Positions 1 through 8,113 are shown, numbered from the stretch's first letter. The stretch is DNA of 20,437 nucleotides from Dialister sp. CAG:486 (GCA_000434475.1 FR879631.1:1-20437); one strand, 5' to 3'. Notes: a model not told the origin generated them from the sequence alone. Translations and numbers: made by a program.

Positions 1-99
1 ACTTTTACCGCTAATCCGGCACTTACTTTGAGAATTAACGGGTCATTGCTTCATACATACTTGCGGAGAAACCGCCACCACACCCTGAACCCTGAATCC
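1..99. repeat. Right end of an intergenic heptamer-bracketed element
   Basis: Positions 47-82 carry a core module (roughly CATNGCYTCATAYATAYTTG, then CGG..GAA.CCGCCACC) that recurs at 8455-8492, 13618-13652 and, inverted, at 17684-17730. It is followed by two CCCTGAA heptamers in register (83-89, 90-96). The left end lies outside the window. No coding sequence is evident here. Confidence 0.7.
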
Positions 100-110
100 T
101 TTATCTATGC

Positions 111-116
111 TATAAT
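111..116 (+). promoter_or_regulatory. Putative -10 box of recQ
   Basis: A perfect TATAAT lies 36 bp upstream of the recQ start, directly after the heptamer repeats. No good -35 hexamer sits at 16-18 bp spacing, because that position is occupied by repeat DNA. Treat as a candidate only. Confidence 0.4.
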
Positions 117-151
117 AATATGAATATGTTCGAATCGAAAGGAGGCGCGCT

Positions 152-2197
152 ATGGGACCCAAAGACGTGCTGAAGGAATATTTTGGCTACGACACATTTC
201 GCACGGTACAGGAGGATGTGATCTCTGCCATCCTTTCCGGGAAGGATGTGATGGCCATCATGCCGACAGGTGCGGGGAAGTCGATCTGCTTCCAGATTCC
301 GGCGATGCTGCTCCCGAAGGGGACGGTCATCATTTCTCCTCTGATCTCCCTCATGAAGGATCAGGTGGAGGCGCTGACGGAGCAGGGGATCCCCGCCTCC
401 TATGTGAACAGCACGGTCCCCTACGAGGAGTCGATCGAGCGGCTGCGTGATATGTATCGCGGACGGATCAAGCTGCTCTACATGGCGCCGGAGAAGCTCG
501 AGCCGTCGTATTTCACGCATTGTCTCTCCATGGTGCCGCTCTCGATGATTGTGGTCGATGAGGCGCACTGTGTGTCGCAGTGGGGGCATGATTTCCGCCC
601 CTCGTATCGGAAGATCAAAAGCTTCATCGACAGTCTGCCGCAGCGTCCCATCGTGACGGCCTTCACCGCGACGGCGACGCCGCTCGTCGAGCAGGATATG
701 AAGGAAAGTCTGGGGCTTTCCGGGGCGGCTGTTTTCCGCACTGGGCTTGACCGGCCGAATCTCTCCTTCCGCGTGATGCAGGGCAAAGATCGCGAGTATT
801 TCATCCTGCGCTATGTGAAGTCGCACCGGAAGGAGAGCGGCATCATCTACTGCGCGACCCGAAAAGCGGTGGATGAGATGTATGACAGGCTCTCTCAGGC
901 GGGGATCACGGCAGGGCGCTACCATGCGGGCATGACGGACGAGGAGCGCAGGCAGGCGCAGGATGATTTCTCCTATGACAGGACGACAGTCATGGTGGCG
1001 ACGAATGCGTTCGGCATGGGGATCGACAAGAGCAATGTGCGCTATGTCATCCATTACCAGATGCCCAAGAGTCTTGAGTCATACTATCAGGAGGCAGGGC
1101 GCGCGGGACGCGATGGAGCGAAGGCGGAGTGCATCCTGCTCTACAGCGGGAAGGATGTACATATCCAGACATACTTCATCGAGAATGGCAATCAGAGCGA
1201 GGAGCAGAAGCGGATGGATTACCGGCGATTGAATGCGATGATCGACTATTGCCAGACGTCCTCGTGTCTTAGAAATTATGTCCTCGCCTACTTTGGGGAA
1301 AGGGTGAAGGAGCCCTGCGGGCACTGCAGCAACTGCGAGAACCGGACGGCCAAGGTCAGGATCACGGATGCGGCAGTCCTCATTTTCCGTACCGTCCTAT
1401 CCCTCCGCGAGCGATACGGAGCGAGCATCATCGCCGCTGTCCTTAAAGGAAAGAAAACCAAGGAGCTCATCGAGAAGGATCTCCTCACGGTGCCGACCTT
1501 CGGCAAGCTCTCTTTTGAGAAGCTGGGCCATATCAAGAGTGCGCTGAACAGCTTCGTCGCGGATGGCTACCTCTTCCGTGACGGACAGCCCTATCCCGTA
1601 CTCAAGCTGACGGACAAAGCGAAAGAAGTCCTTGCGGGGAAGGCAGAGGTCTACGGCCTTGCCTTCGGCGCAGAGGATGCGATGAAAGAGGCCGCGGTCG
1701 AGCGGGATCTCGATTCCCGCCGCGAAAGTCGGGACGGCCTTTTCGAAGTCCTGCGCGAGCTTCGGCGGACACTGGCGGCCGAAGAGCATGTGCCGCCCTT
1801 TGTCATCTTCTCGGATGCGACACTGGAAGCGATGGCACGCGAGCGCCCTGAGTCCATGGAAGCCATGGGTGCGGTGCATGGCGTCGGCGCGTTCAAATTG
1901 CAGAAATACGGCGAGCGTTTTCTGGAGATCATCCGGACCGGCGCAGAAGAGCCGGTCATCGAAGAAAAGGATCCAGATGCCCAGCTCCTGCAGCAGCTTT
2001 TCTCTGTCCGCAATGCGATCGCAGCTAAGGAAGGACTGGCTCGGAATCGCATCTTCACGGATGAGCAGCTGCAGGAAATGGCCTTCTGGCGTCCCAAGAC
2101 GAAGCTGGAGCTGAAACGCATCCGCGGTATCGGCCCGAAAAAGGTCGATCGCTACGGAGAAGCGATCGTGAAATGCATCTGGGGAGACAGGATTTAG
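152..2197 (+). CDS. recQ: ATP-dependent DNA helicase RecQ
   Basis: A 681-residue superfamily 2 3'-5' DNA helicase, acting in recombination and replication-fork repair. The Walker A motif TGAGKS is at residues 39-44 and the DEAH box at 136-139, followed by the RecQ-typical [14 protein letters not shown] helicase C-terminal domain contains the [10 protein letters not shown] motif. The RecQ zinc-binding region shows four cysteines (C372, C389, C392, C395). A winged-helix region follows. The C-terminus appears to hold two HRDC domains (about 530-593 and 612-677), where E. coli RecQ has one. AAAGGAGG at 138-145 lies 6 nt from the ATG, fixing the start. The stop TAG (2195-2197) runs directly into heptamer repeats. 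No convincing terminator was seen before thyA, but a 432-bp repeat-filled gap makes a shared operon uncertain. Confidence 0.97.
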   Translation: MGPKDVLKEYFGYDTFRTVQEDVISAILSGKDVMAIMPTGAGKSICFQIPAMLLPKGTVIISPLISLMKDQVEALTEQGIPASYVNSTVPYEESIERLRDMYRGRIKLLYMAPEKLEPSYFTHCLSMVPLSMIVVDEAHCVSQWGHDFRPSYRKIKSFIDSLPQRPIVTAFTATATPLVEQDMKESLGLSGAAVFRTGLDRPNLSFRVMQGKDREYFILRYVKSHRKESGIIYCATRKAVDEMYDRLSQAGITAGRYHAGMTDEERRQAQDDFSYDRTTVMVATNAFGMGIDKSNVRYVIHYQMPKSLESYYQEAGRAGRDGAKAECILLYSGKDVHIQTYFIENGNQSEEQKRMDYRRLNAMIDYCQTSSCLRNYVLAYFGERVKEPCGHCSNCENRTAKVRITDAAVLIFRTVLSLRERYGASIIAAVLKGKKTKELIEKDLLTVPTFGKLSFEKLGHIKSALNSFVADGYLFRDGQPYPVLKLTDKAKEVLAGKAEVYGLAFGAEDAMKEAAVERDLDSRRESRDGLFEVLRELRRTLAAEEHVPPFVIFSDATLEAMARERPESMEAMGAVHGVGAFKLQKYGERFLEIIRTGAEEPVIEEKDPDAQLLQQLFSVRNAIAAKEGLARNRIFTDEQLQEMAFWRPKTKLELKRIRGIGPKKVDRYGEAIVKCIWGDRI

Positions 2198-2599
2198 GGT
2201 TCAAGGTTCAGGGTTAGCCCCTCGGGCGTGCCGTCCTTTGATTCCGTTTGAAAGCTTCGCTTGAATGAGAAATGGTGGTACGGCGCATAAGAATGTAGAA
2301 GCGCCGCAGAATTTTGATAGCGCTTCGCGCGTTTCGTCATTTCGAGCGAAGTCGAGAAATCTTTCTTGCACGCCGCTGCTCATGACCATTGACGCAAGCA
2401 GTTTGCAGGAGAGACCGACCCCACGTTTGTGGGATACAGGTTTTCTGTTTTTCCTTTTCGAACATTCACGCAAATACCGCAAACGACAACGATCCCTCTA
2501 CTTCGGCCATCATGACGATATGGGAAAACGCCAGTACCAATCCTAATCCCTAACTACTAATCCCTAGCTACTAGTCACCAGTCCCCTGTCCCTATTTCC
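2197..2599. repeat. Intergenic heptamer-bracketed mosaic element (recQ-thyA)
   Basis: The left end has GGGTTCA/AGGTTCA/GGGTTAG units (2197-2217) that begin in the recQ stop codon. The core holds a module shared with 20376-20430 (2197-2255), a module shared with 4838-4900 (2270-2333; GGTRCGGCGCATAA, then GCGCCGC.GA.TTTTGATAGC), and a CATTTCGAGCG..GTCGAGAAATCT unit (2338-2363). The right end has eight in-register C-rich heptamers (2544-2599: TAATCCC, TAACTAC, TAATCCC, TAGCTAC, TAGTCAC, CAGTCCC, CTGTCCC, TATTTCC). The short ORFs across it look spurious. Confidence 0.75.
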
Positions 2600-2629
2600 G
2601 GACAACATACAAGCAAAGGAGTCACTACC

Positions 2630-3424
2630 ATGAGTCTTGCTGATCAGGAATATCTCAGCATCGTAAAAAACATATTGGACAAAGGCGCGCTCGGCGAGAA
2701 CCGCACGGGTATGCCTGCCTACAAACTGCCGCATCAGATCATGCAGTTTGATCTGGAAAAGGAATTTCCCATCCTCACCACGAAATTCGTCGCCTTCAAG
2801 ACAGCCGTGAAAGAGATCCTCTGGATCTGGCAGAAGCAGTCGAATGATGTGCGCGAGCTGCAGAAGTGGAACTGCCATGTGTGGGATGAGTGGATGCGCG
2901 AGGACGGCACCATCGGGAAAGCCTACGGCTATCAGCTCGGCAAGTACCATCAGGTCGACACCCTCCTTGACATGCTGAAAAAAGACCCGGAGAGCCGCCG
3001 CATGGTGGTCGATCTCTGGAATGTGAAGGACCTTCCGGACATGGCGCTCTATCCCTGCGCCTTCCTCACCATGTGGGATGTTTCGAATGACGGCCGCCTG
3101 AACTGCATGCTCGTCCAGCGCAGCGGAGATATGGGGCTCGGCGTGCCTTTCAACATGACCCAGTACGCGGCGCTCATCTGCATGATCGCGCAGGTGAGCG
3201 GTCTTCGGCCGGGGCTCTTCACGCATGTCATCAATAACGCGCACATTTACAAAAACCATGTGGAACAGCTGAAGCTCCAGCTCTCCCGCCTGCCGGAGGC
3301 TTACGCAGCGCCGAGGCTCGTCTTGAATCCGGATGTGAAGGATTTCTATGACTTCAAGCCTGAAGACATCCGGCTGGAAAATTACCGTCACCATGACAAG
3401 ATCGCGATGGAGGTGTCCGTATGA
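2630..3424 (+). CDS. thyA: Thymidylate synthase
   Basis: A 264-residue ThyA that makes dTMP from dUMP using 5,10-methylene-tetrahydrofolate as methyl donor and reductant, releasing dihydrofolate. The catalytic cysteine is C143 in ALYPCAF. The phosphate-binding stretch is [13 protein letters not shown] (R164, S165, D167, N175), and the C-terminus ends in MEVSV. By recall it resembles the Bacillus/phage-type ThyA (TPCVYETQW-like context) more than E. coli ThyA. The usual GDxHxY near residues 202-207 reads NNAHIY, so the G and D are replaced while H205 and Y207 remain. AAAGGAG at 2615-2621 lies 8 nt from the ATG. The stop overlaps the folA start (ATGA), so the two genes are translationally coupled; folA regenerates the tetrahydrofolate oxidised here. 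Confidence 0.96.
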   Translation: MSLADQEYLSIVKNILDKGALGENRTGMPAYKLPHQIMQFDLEKEFPILTTKFVAFKTAVKEILWIWQKQSNDVRELQKWNCHVWDEWMREDGTIGKAYGYQLGKYHQVDTLLDMLKKDPESRRMVVDLWNVKDLPDMALYPCAFLTMWDVSNDGRLNCMLVQRSGDMGLGVPFNMTQYAALICMIAQVSGLRPGLFTHVINNAHIYKNHVEQLKLQLSRLPEAYAAPRLVLNPDVKDFYDFKPEDIRLENYRHHDKIAMEVSV

Positions 3425-3903
3425 GCCTTTCTATCATTGTTGCCCGTGCCAGAAACGGTGTCATCGGCAAGGATAACCGTCTCATCTGGCACCTTTCCGA
3501 TGACCTGAAGCGGTTCAAGACTCTCACCATGGGTCATCCCATCGTCATGGGGCGAAAGACCTTCGAGAGCCTGCCCAAAGTCCTGCCCGGCCGTGTCCAT
3601 TATGTGCTGACAGGAAATCCGGACTACAAAGCGCCGGAGGGCGTCCTTCTCTTCTACGATGTCAAGAAGCTGCTTGCGGCGCTGCCCGCAGGAGAGAGCT
3701 TCGTGATCGGCGGCGAGCATATGTACCGCGAGCTCCTGCCCTATGCAGATACGATGTACATCACAGAGATCGAGGAAGATTTTGAGGGCGATGCGTACTT
3801 CCCGGATTTCGATCCTTTCCGCTGGAAGCTGGAAGAGAGCATAGAGGGGGAGGGAAAGCTCCCGCATCGCTTCTGTACCTATCGGAAAGTGACTAGTGAC
3901 TAG
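3421..3903 (+). CDS. folA: Dihydrofolate reductase
   Basis: A 160-residue NADPH-dependent enzyme reducing dihydrofolate to tetrahydrofolate, the product needed again by ThyA. Family motifs are in order: [18 protein letters not shown] (W23; D28 is the counterpart of E. coli D27), [10 protein letters not shown] (about 44-53), and [13 protein letters not shown] (about 96-108). Length matches the family. The ATG overlaps the thyA stop. The last codons (K-V-T-S-D-stop) are written by the heptamer array GTGACTA-GTGACTA, so the reading frame terminates inside a repeat and the last four residues are probably repeat-derived. Its terminator is displaced to 4097-4126, beyond about 190 bp of repeat DNA. 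Confidence 0.96.
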   Translation: MSLSIIVARARNGVIGKDNRLIWHLSDDLKRFKTLTMGHPIVMGRKTFESLPKVLPGRVHYVLTGNPDYKAPEGVLLFYDVKKLLAALPAGESFVIGGEHMYRELLPYADTMYITEIEEDFEGDAYFPDFDPFRWKLEESIEGEGKLPHRFCTYRKVTSD

Positions 3904-4080
3904 TGACTAGGGATTAGGGATTAGGGATTCCCTTGTTCTGCCGGCTCTGCCTCTTCCTTTGGAAGGGGCAGACGAGCGAAGCGAGTCGAAGTTGAGGCGC
4001 GGACGTGCGAACATTGCCAGTCTGCCAATCTCCGGCGCTTTGCATCCTCTCTTTCCGGCAGAAGGAGAGCGTCCCAATAA
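3889..4080. repeat. Heptamer array and repeat-derived spacer downstream of folA
   Basis: Six in-register heptamers: GTGACTA x3 then GGGATTA x2 and GGGATTC (3889-3930). The first two overlap the folA C-terminal codons. The rest (3931-4080) has low-complexity inverted pieces such as CTTCCTTTGGAAGGGG and GAGCGAAGCGAGTCGAAG, typical of this genome's core modules. The overlapping short ORFs look spurious. No C-rich right-hand array was found. Confidence 0.65.
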
Positions 4081-4096
4081 CAAACAACCATCAACG

Positions 4097-4126
4097 AAAG
4101 CGTCATGCAAGAGCATGGCGCTTTTT
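4097..4126 (+). terminator. Intrinsic terminator of thyA-folA
   Basis: AAAGCGTCATGC (4097-4108), loop AAGA, then GCATGGCGCTTT (4113-4124) form a 12-bp stem with one G-U pair, closed by a short T run (4122-4126). It lies about 190 bp past the folA stop, on the far side of the repeat DNA. Confidence 0.75.
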
Positions 4127-4178
4127 GCGTGCCTAAATTTAAGACTAAGCGCATATGATTTTTGCCATCAGCCTAACC

Positions 4179-4221
4179 TATATTAGACAATATAGCAAAT
4201 AATCATATTGCTCATCTAATA
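4179..4221. promoter_or_regulatory. Candidate metalloregulator operator upstream of feoA
   Basis: AT-rich dyads sit just upstream of the feo -35 box. TATATT-AGAC-AATATA is a perfect inverted repeat at 4179-4194. TATTAGA (4181-4187) and TCTAATA (4215-4221) form an outer pair. Immediately upstream, AGCCTAACCTA (4170-4180) matches the right half of the DtxR/IdeR consensus as I recall it, but the left half does not. Iron control of feo operons by Fur or DtxR-type regulators is established; which regulator acts here cannot be told. Confidence 0.4.
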
Positions 4222-4237
4222 AAAATATTTCGGGCTA

Positions 4238-4267
4238 TTGACTAATTTTAAAATGGGGAACTATAAT
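4238..4267 (+). promoter_or_regulatory. Sigma-70 type promoter of feoA1-feoA2
   Basis: TTGACT (4238-4243) and a perfect TATAAT (4262-4267) are separated by 18 bp. This is one of the best promoter matches in the window. It argues against the upstream in-frame ATG at 4238 as the feoA1 start and supports the start at 4319. Confidence 0.8.
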
Positions 4268-4318
4268 ATTGGCGAAAGTGAAGAAATGAAGAGTTGCATT
4301 TCAGAAAGGAGGATGCCT

Positions 4319-4531
4319 ATGATGCCTCTGGTATTTGCCAAGGCAGGAGACACCGTGACGATCACGCGGATCTCCGGGAAAGATGAGATCCGCCAGCATC
4401 TGGCAGACCTGGGATTCGTCGTCGAGGCGAAGGTACTCATTATCAGCCAGATGGGAGGCAACTTGATCGTACAGGTGAAAGGCAGCCGTGTCGCGCTTGA
4501 TCGCTCCATGGCAGAGCGGATATTCTTTTAA
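4319..4531 (+). CDS. feoA: FeoA domain protein, first copy
   Basis: A 70-residue SH3-like FeoA protein, a small cytoplasmic partner thought to modulate FeoB activity. The family pattern is visible: AGDTVTITRISGKDEIRQHL, LADLGF, a central VLIISQMGGNLIVQVKGSRVAL strand pair, and a terminal MAERIFF. An in-frame extension to 4238 exists but would overlap the -35 box. AAAGGAGG at 4305-4312 lies 6 nt from the ATG at 4319, so that start was chosen; a second ATG follows at 4322. It is the first gene of the iron operon, 73 bp upstream of a second, quite divergent FeoA. Confidence 0.9.
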   Translation: MMPLVFAKAGDTVTITRISGKDEIRQHLADLGFVVEAKVLIISQMGGNLIVQVKGSRVALDRSMAERIFF

Positions 4532-4604
4532 CGGGGAGCCTTTCTCACCATCCGCCGGTCACAGCGGATCACTTATCCCGTATCAAAACGAAAGGACGAA
4601 TAGA

Positions 4605-4823
4605 ATGACACTCAAAGAAGTGGCTGTCGGAAGCACAGCCAAAGTCAAGAAAATCACCGGCGCAGGCCCGCTGCGTCGACGCATCATGGATATGGGCATC
4701 ACGAAGGGCGTCGATGTCTATGTCCGCAAGGTCGCTCCTCTGGGAGATCCCATTGAGCTCACCGTCCGCGGCTATGAGCTCTCCATCCGTAAGGATGAAG
4801 CCGAAGCGATCGAAGTAGAATAA
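4605..4823 (+). CDS. feoA: FeoA domain protein, second copy
   Basis: A 72-residue FeoA protein with the classic pattern LKEVAVGSTAKVKKITG, LRRRIMDMGITKG, VAPLGDPIELTVRGYELSIR. It is closer to textbook FeoA than the first copy. The start is the ATG after AAAGGA (4591-4596, 8 nt spacing); the longer in-frame ORF from 4488 overlaps feoA1 and lacks a ribosome binding site. Two consecutive feoA genes before feoB are common in Bacillota. The stop TAA (4821-4823) is followed with no gap by AATGAGA-AATTAGG repeat heptamers, and feoB starts only 765 bp later. Confidence 0.92.
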   Translation: MTLKEVAVGSTAKVKKITGAGPLRRRIMDMGITKGVDVYVRKVAPLGDPIELTVRGYELSIRKDEAEAIEVE

Positions 4824-5097
4824 AATGAGAAATTAGGAATGGTGGTGCGGCGCATAAAAAATGGAAGCGCCGCGGAGTTTTGATAGCGCTTCGCGCCTTT
4901 GCCATTTCGAGCGTAGCCGAGAAATCTCTATGGCACAACGCGCATTGCCTGATGTGAGACAGCGCCAATACATCGTTTTACCTCGGCGCATACACACTGA
5001 TTCCCGCAGGGCAGTAGAGATCCCTCGGCTGCGCTCGGGATGACGATGCCGGAGATTCCAAGTCACCAGTCACTCCTAATCCCTAATCCCTAGCTAC
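4824..5097. repeat. Heptamer-bracketed mosaic element after feoA2
   Basis: The left end, directly on the feoA2 stop, is AATGAGA-AATTAGG-AATGGTG (4824-4844). The core repeats the 2270-2333 module (4838-4900) and the CATTTCGAGCGTAGCCGAGAAATCT unit (4903-4926), with a partial inverted counterpart (CCCTCGGCTGCGCTCGGGATGA) near 5024-5044. The right end is C-rich heptamers: AAGTCAC, CAGTCAC (5060-5073), then TAATCCC, TAATCCC, TAGCTAC (5077-5097). Confidence 0.75.
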
Positions 5098-5560
5098 TCA
5101 CCCCTGCTTTTACAATGCAAGGTGTTCCCGTACTTCGCATTCTCCCTCCTTCCGCTGGAAGGAGGTGCCCCGAAGGGGTAATGGTATTAAGTTAAGCGGA
5201 AGAACGTTCTTGGCTCCCCATCGGGGGAGCTCCCCGAAGGGGTGAGGGGGGGCTACGTAGCGGCATTGCATGAAAGTGTTGGAATATCGATAGCATCGGA
5301 CTATTCAACATAGCACGCTATACCGCTGGCATGCCCCATCTCGCTACGCTCGAAATGGCGTCTCACTGGATTTTAGCGTCGCTACGCTCCTAAAAATCCA
5401 GTTCGCTTGCACATATTGCCTTCGGCACTTCCCCCGAAGGGGGAAGCAAGACGTTACGTAGCTAACGATTTCCTTAACTTAGTAGCATTGCCTGTAGGGG
5501 CGGAGGTTGGCTTGAGCCTGCCCCCTGAATCCTGAACTCATGAGCCCCAATCCCTAAATC
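5098..5560. repeat. Palindrome-rich repeat DNA between feoA2 and feoB
   Basis: No gene is supported here. The stretch is full of short GC palindromes: CCTTCCGCTGGAAGG, GTGCCCCGAAGGGGT, CTCCCCATCGGGGGAG and CTTCCCCCGAAGGGGGAAG (5428-5446). A longer hairpin pairs ACTGGATTTTAG (5365-5376) with CTAAAAATCCAGT (5390-5402). It ends with CCCTGAA-TCCTGAA (about 5522-5535) and AATCCCTAAATC, again C-rich heptamer-like. I saw no clear promoter for feoB within it. Confidence 0.55.
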
Positions 5561-5588
5561 AAATACCAAAGAAGGAGAACACAAAGAT

Positions 5589-6956
5589 ATGTCTATACGA
5601 ATCGCCCTGGCGGGCAACCCGAACTGCGGGAAGACGACATTATTCAATGAACTGACCGGCAGCTCCCAGTACGTAGGGAACTGGCCCGGTGTCACAGTCG
5701 AAAAGAAGGACGGCATCCTCAAGGGACACAAGGACGTCATCATCCAGGATCTGCCGGGGATCTATTCCCTTTCTCCGTACACGCTCGAAGAAAAAGTCGC
5801 CAGAAACTATCTGGTGAACGAACAGCCGGACGTCATCCTGAATATCATCGATGGCACGAATCTGGAACGTAACCTGTACCTTACGACACAGCTGGTGGAG
5901 ATCGGTCTGCCGATGATCGTGGCCATCAACATGATGGACCTTGTCAAAAAGAATGGTGACATCATTGATTTCGACAAACTCTCCTCCGAGCTGGGCTGCC
6001 CGGTCGTAGAGATCTCTGCGCTGCAGGGCAAGGGATGCCGGGAAGCGGCTGAAAAGGCGATGGAGCTTGCCATGAATAAGAAATCGCTTCGCCTGCCGTC
6101 TGTATTCACCGGCAGCGTCGAGCATGCCATCGCGCACATCGAAGAATCGATCTCCGATAAAGTCGAAAACCAGTTCGTTCGCTGGTACGCCATCAAAGTA
6201 TTCGAAAGAGACCAGGATGCGACGGGAGCTCTGCAGCTGGAGCCGAAGCTGATGTCTCATCTGGAAGGCCATATCAAGGACTGCGAAGACGAGCTCGATG
6301 ATGATGCCGAGTCCATCATCATCAACCAGCGCTATGGCTACATTTCCAAGATCATAGACAGTGTCATGAAGAAAAAGAAACAGGGCGTCTCCATGACGAC
6401 CTCGGATAAGATCGACCATATCGTCACGAACCGCATCCTTGCGCTTCCGATCTTCTTCCTCATCATGACGCTTGTTTATTTCATCTCTGTCACCACCGTC
6501 GGCGGCTGGGCGACAGACTGGGTGAATGATACCTTCTTCGGGGAGATCGTGAATGACGCAGCGACTGGCTTCATGGAGTCCATCGAAGCGCCGGACTGGA
6601 TGTCTAGCCTCGTCGTAGACGGCATCATCGGCGGTGTCGGCACCGTTCTCGGCTTTGTGCCGCAGATCCTCCTCATTTTCTTCTTCCTCTCCCTTCTGGA
6701 AGACTCCGGCTACATGGCGCGTGTGGCCTTCATCATGGACCGCATTTTCCGTAAATTCGGTCTCTCCGGCAAGTCCTTCATCCCGATCCTTGTCGGCAGC
6801 GGCTGCGGTGTACCGGCTGTCATGGCGACCCGCACCATCGAAGACGTGCGTGACCGCCGCATGACCATCATGCTCTGTACCTTTATCCCATGCTCGGCAA
6901 AATCATGCTCTGTACCTTCATCCCATGCTCGGCAAAGGCGGTCATCATTTCCATGA
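5589..6956 (+). CDS. feoB: FeoB ferrous iron transporter, N-terminal part (frameshifted)
   Basis: FeoB is the inner-membrane Fe(II) transporter with an N-terminal G-protein domain. G1 GNPNCGKT is at residues 9-16, the switch I Thr at T36 (WPGVT), G3 DLPG at 54-57, G4 NMMD at 114-117 and G5 SAL at 143-145. A membrane region follows with the first gate motif GCGVPAVMATR. The frame is intact to K438. A 35-bp tandem duplication (6867-6901/6902-6936) then shifts it, and translation ends after 17 unrelated residues, giving 455 residues. Removing one copy restores a continuous 714-residue FeoB over 5589-7768, a normal family length. AAGGAG (5572-5577) lies 11 nt from the ATG. The fragment keeps the GTPase but loses the second half of the membrane channel. 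Confidence 0.9.
   Translation: MSIRIALAGNPNCGKTTLFNELTGSSQYVGNWPGVTVEKKDGILKGHKDVIIQDLPGIYSLSPYTLEEKVARNYLVNEQPDVILNIIDGTNLERNLYLTTQLVEIGLPMIVAINMMDLVKKNGDIIDFDKLSSELGCPVVEISALQGKGCREAAEKAMELAMNKKSLRLPSVFTGSVEHAIAHIEESISDKVENQFVRWYAIKVFERDQDATGALQLEPKLMSHLEGHIKDCEDELDDDAESIIINQRYGYISKIIDSVMKKKKQGVSMTTSDKIDHIVTNRILALPIFFLIMTLVYFISVTTVGGWATDWVNDTFFGEIVNDAATGFMESIEAPDWMSSLVVDGIIGGVGTVLGFVPQILLIFFFLSLLEDSGYMARVAFIMDRIFRKFGLSGKSFIPILVGSGCGVPAVMATRTIEDVRDRRMTIMLCTFIPCSAKSCSVPSSHARQRRSSFP
6867..6936 (+). repeat. 35-bp tandem duplication inside feoB
   Basis: Copy 1 is 6867-6901 and copy 2 is 6902-6936, head to tail with no spacer. They differ at one base (T6884 versus C6919), which is synonymous for Phe in the FeoB frame. 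The unit encodes IMLCTFIPCSA, the second conserved gate segment of FeoB. Because 35 is not a multiple of 3, the insertion shifts the frame. Confidence 0.95.
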
Positions 6957-7768
6957 TCACCTCCGTATTCTTCCCGGACTCCATCCTGATGGCACCGGCC
7001 ATGTACTTCCTCGGCATCGCGGTCATCATCCTCGCAGGCATCGCTCTCAAAAAGACAGGTGCGTTTGCGGGGGATCCGGCTCCTTTCGTCATGGAGCTTC
7101 CGGCTTACCACTTCCCGTCCATGAAGGGCGTTCTCATCCATATGTGGGAAAGAGCGCGCGGCTTCATCATCAAAGCCGGCACCATCATCTTCGCGGTCTG
7201 CGTCGTCATCTGGTTCTTCTCCGCATTCAATGCAGGTCTTGAAATGGTAGAAGACATCGAAGACTCCATGATGGCTGCCTTCGGTCATGCGATCTCCTGG
7301 ATCTTTGCTCCACTCGGCCTCGGTGACTGGAAGGGCGCTGTCGCTGTCATCTCCGCAGAAATGGCGAAGGAAAATGCAATGAGTACCCTGGCTGTCCTGA
7401 ATGGCGTCGCTGCAGAAGCCGAAGACGAAGAGATCATGGCCGGCATTGCGAATATGTTCACCCCGATCGCTGCCTTCTCCTACATGATCCTGAACCTCTT
7501 TGACCCGCCATGCGTCGTTGCGATCGCGACCATCGCCAGAGAAATGGGCGACCGCAAATGGGCGGCTATCGCTATCGGCTTCCAGGTCGCGCTCGGCTAT
7601 GGCATGGCTTTCGTAGCTTACAATCTGGGCAGCTGGCTCTTCTACGGCGCTGCCTTCGGCCTCTCTCAGGGCATCGCCATCGTCCTCTGCCTTCTTGCTC
7701 TCTACTTCATCTGCCGTCCGGCTCCGAAGGAGAAAGCAGCGGCTGAAGGCGCTTGTACGCAGGCGTAA
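6890..7768 (+). pseudogene. feoB: FeoB C-terminal part, out of frame with its start
   Basis: This open frame carries the rest of the FeoB membrane domain. It re-enters the family sequence at IMLCTFIPCSAKAVIIS and continues through KGVLIHMWERARGFIIKAG, the AEMAKENAMSTL segment, and NLFDPPCVVAIATIAREMG. It ends in hydrophobic helices and AAEGACTQA. The first ATG of this frame (6890) lies inside the duplicated unit and has no Shine-Dalgarno sequence, so independent translation is doubtful. Apart from the junction the reading frame is clean, implying a recent lesion, a reversible one, or an assembly or sequencing artefact. Confidence 0.88.
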
Positions 7769-7910
7769 GACCGGGCTGACAGGCTCCTCATCCTGCGCGG
7801 AAGTGAAGGATCTTGGCGAAGGCGCCCTCTCATTGGATTCTACGCCAAATGGTAAACCTCATCGCTTTCGTTATTGTGAAATATGAGCAAACTCATAAAA
7901 GGAGATAACC

Positions 7911-8081
7911 ATGAATCCCACGGTCTATGCTGTGGTGGCGGTGATCGCCATCCTCTTCGTTCTTGCCTGCCGTCACATCTATCATGCCACCATCGGCGGC
8001 GGTGGATGCTGCGGCGGGGGCGGAGACTGCCCCGCCTGCCGCGAAAGGAAAATGAAACTTCACGGCGGACTCAAGAAATAA
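7911..8081 (+). CDS. FeoB-associated Cys-rich membrane protein
   Basis: A 56-residue protein too short for most ORF callers. It has one N-terminal membrane helix (about 4-20, TVYAVVAVIAILFVLAC), then a glycine/cysteine cluster GGGGCCGGGGDCPACRE (C33, C34, C40, C43), and a basic tail ending GGLKK. This is the pattern of the small FeoB-associated Cys-rich proteins encoded just after feoB in many Bacillota; a role in delivering or coordinating iron at FeoB is assumed, not proven. AAAAGGAG (to 7904) lies 6 nt from the ATG. It starts 142 bp after the feoB stop and is closed by a strong terminator that begins at its stop codon. Confidence 0.87.
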   Translation: MNPTVYAVVAVIAILFVLACRHIYHATIGGGGCCGGGGDCPACRERKMKLHGGLKK

Positions 8082-8112
8082 AAAAGGGAATCGCGAAAGC
8101 GGTTCCTTTTTT
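8081..8112 (+). terminator. Intrinsic terminator of the feo operon
   Basis: AAAAAGGGAATCGC (8081-8094), a GAAA tetraloop (8095-8098) and GCGGTTCCTTTTTT (8099-8112) form a 14-bp stem with two G-U pairs. The stem includes the A run and the T run. It begins in the last base of the stop codon. Confidence 0.92.
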
Positions 8113-8113
8113 G

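Noticed and set aside
110..1054. Long minus-strand open frame opposite recQ
   Set aside because: The strand is fully explained by recQ with all helicase motifs; the antisense frame has no recognisable domain. The same holds for the long frames opposite gdhA, feoB and the ABC genes.
2265..2546. Protein-coding gene between recQ and thyA
   Set aside because: Open frames exist on both strands but consist of repeat modules found elsewhere in non-coding gaps.
3889..3930. Telomere-like sequence (GGGATTA repeats) marking a linear replicon end
   Set aside because: The arrays are short, internal, present in both orientations, and mixed with GTGACTA units.
3959..4186. 75-residue plus-strand ORF after folA
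   Set aside because: It runs through repeat DNA and the terminator hairpin; no ribosome binding site.
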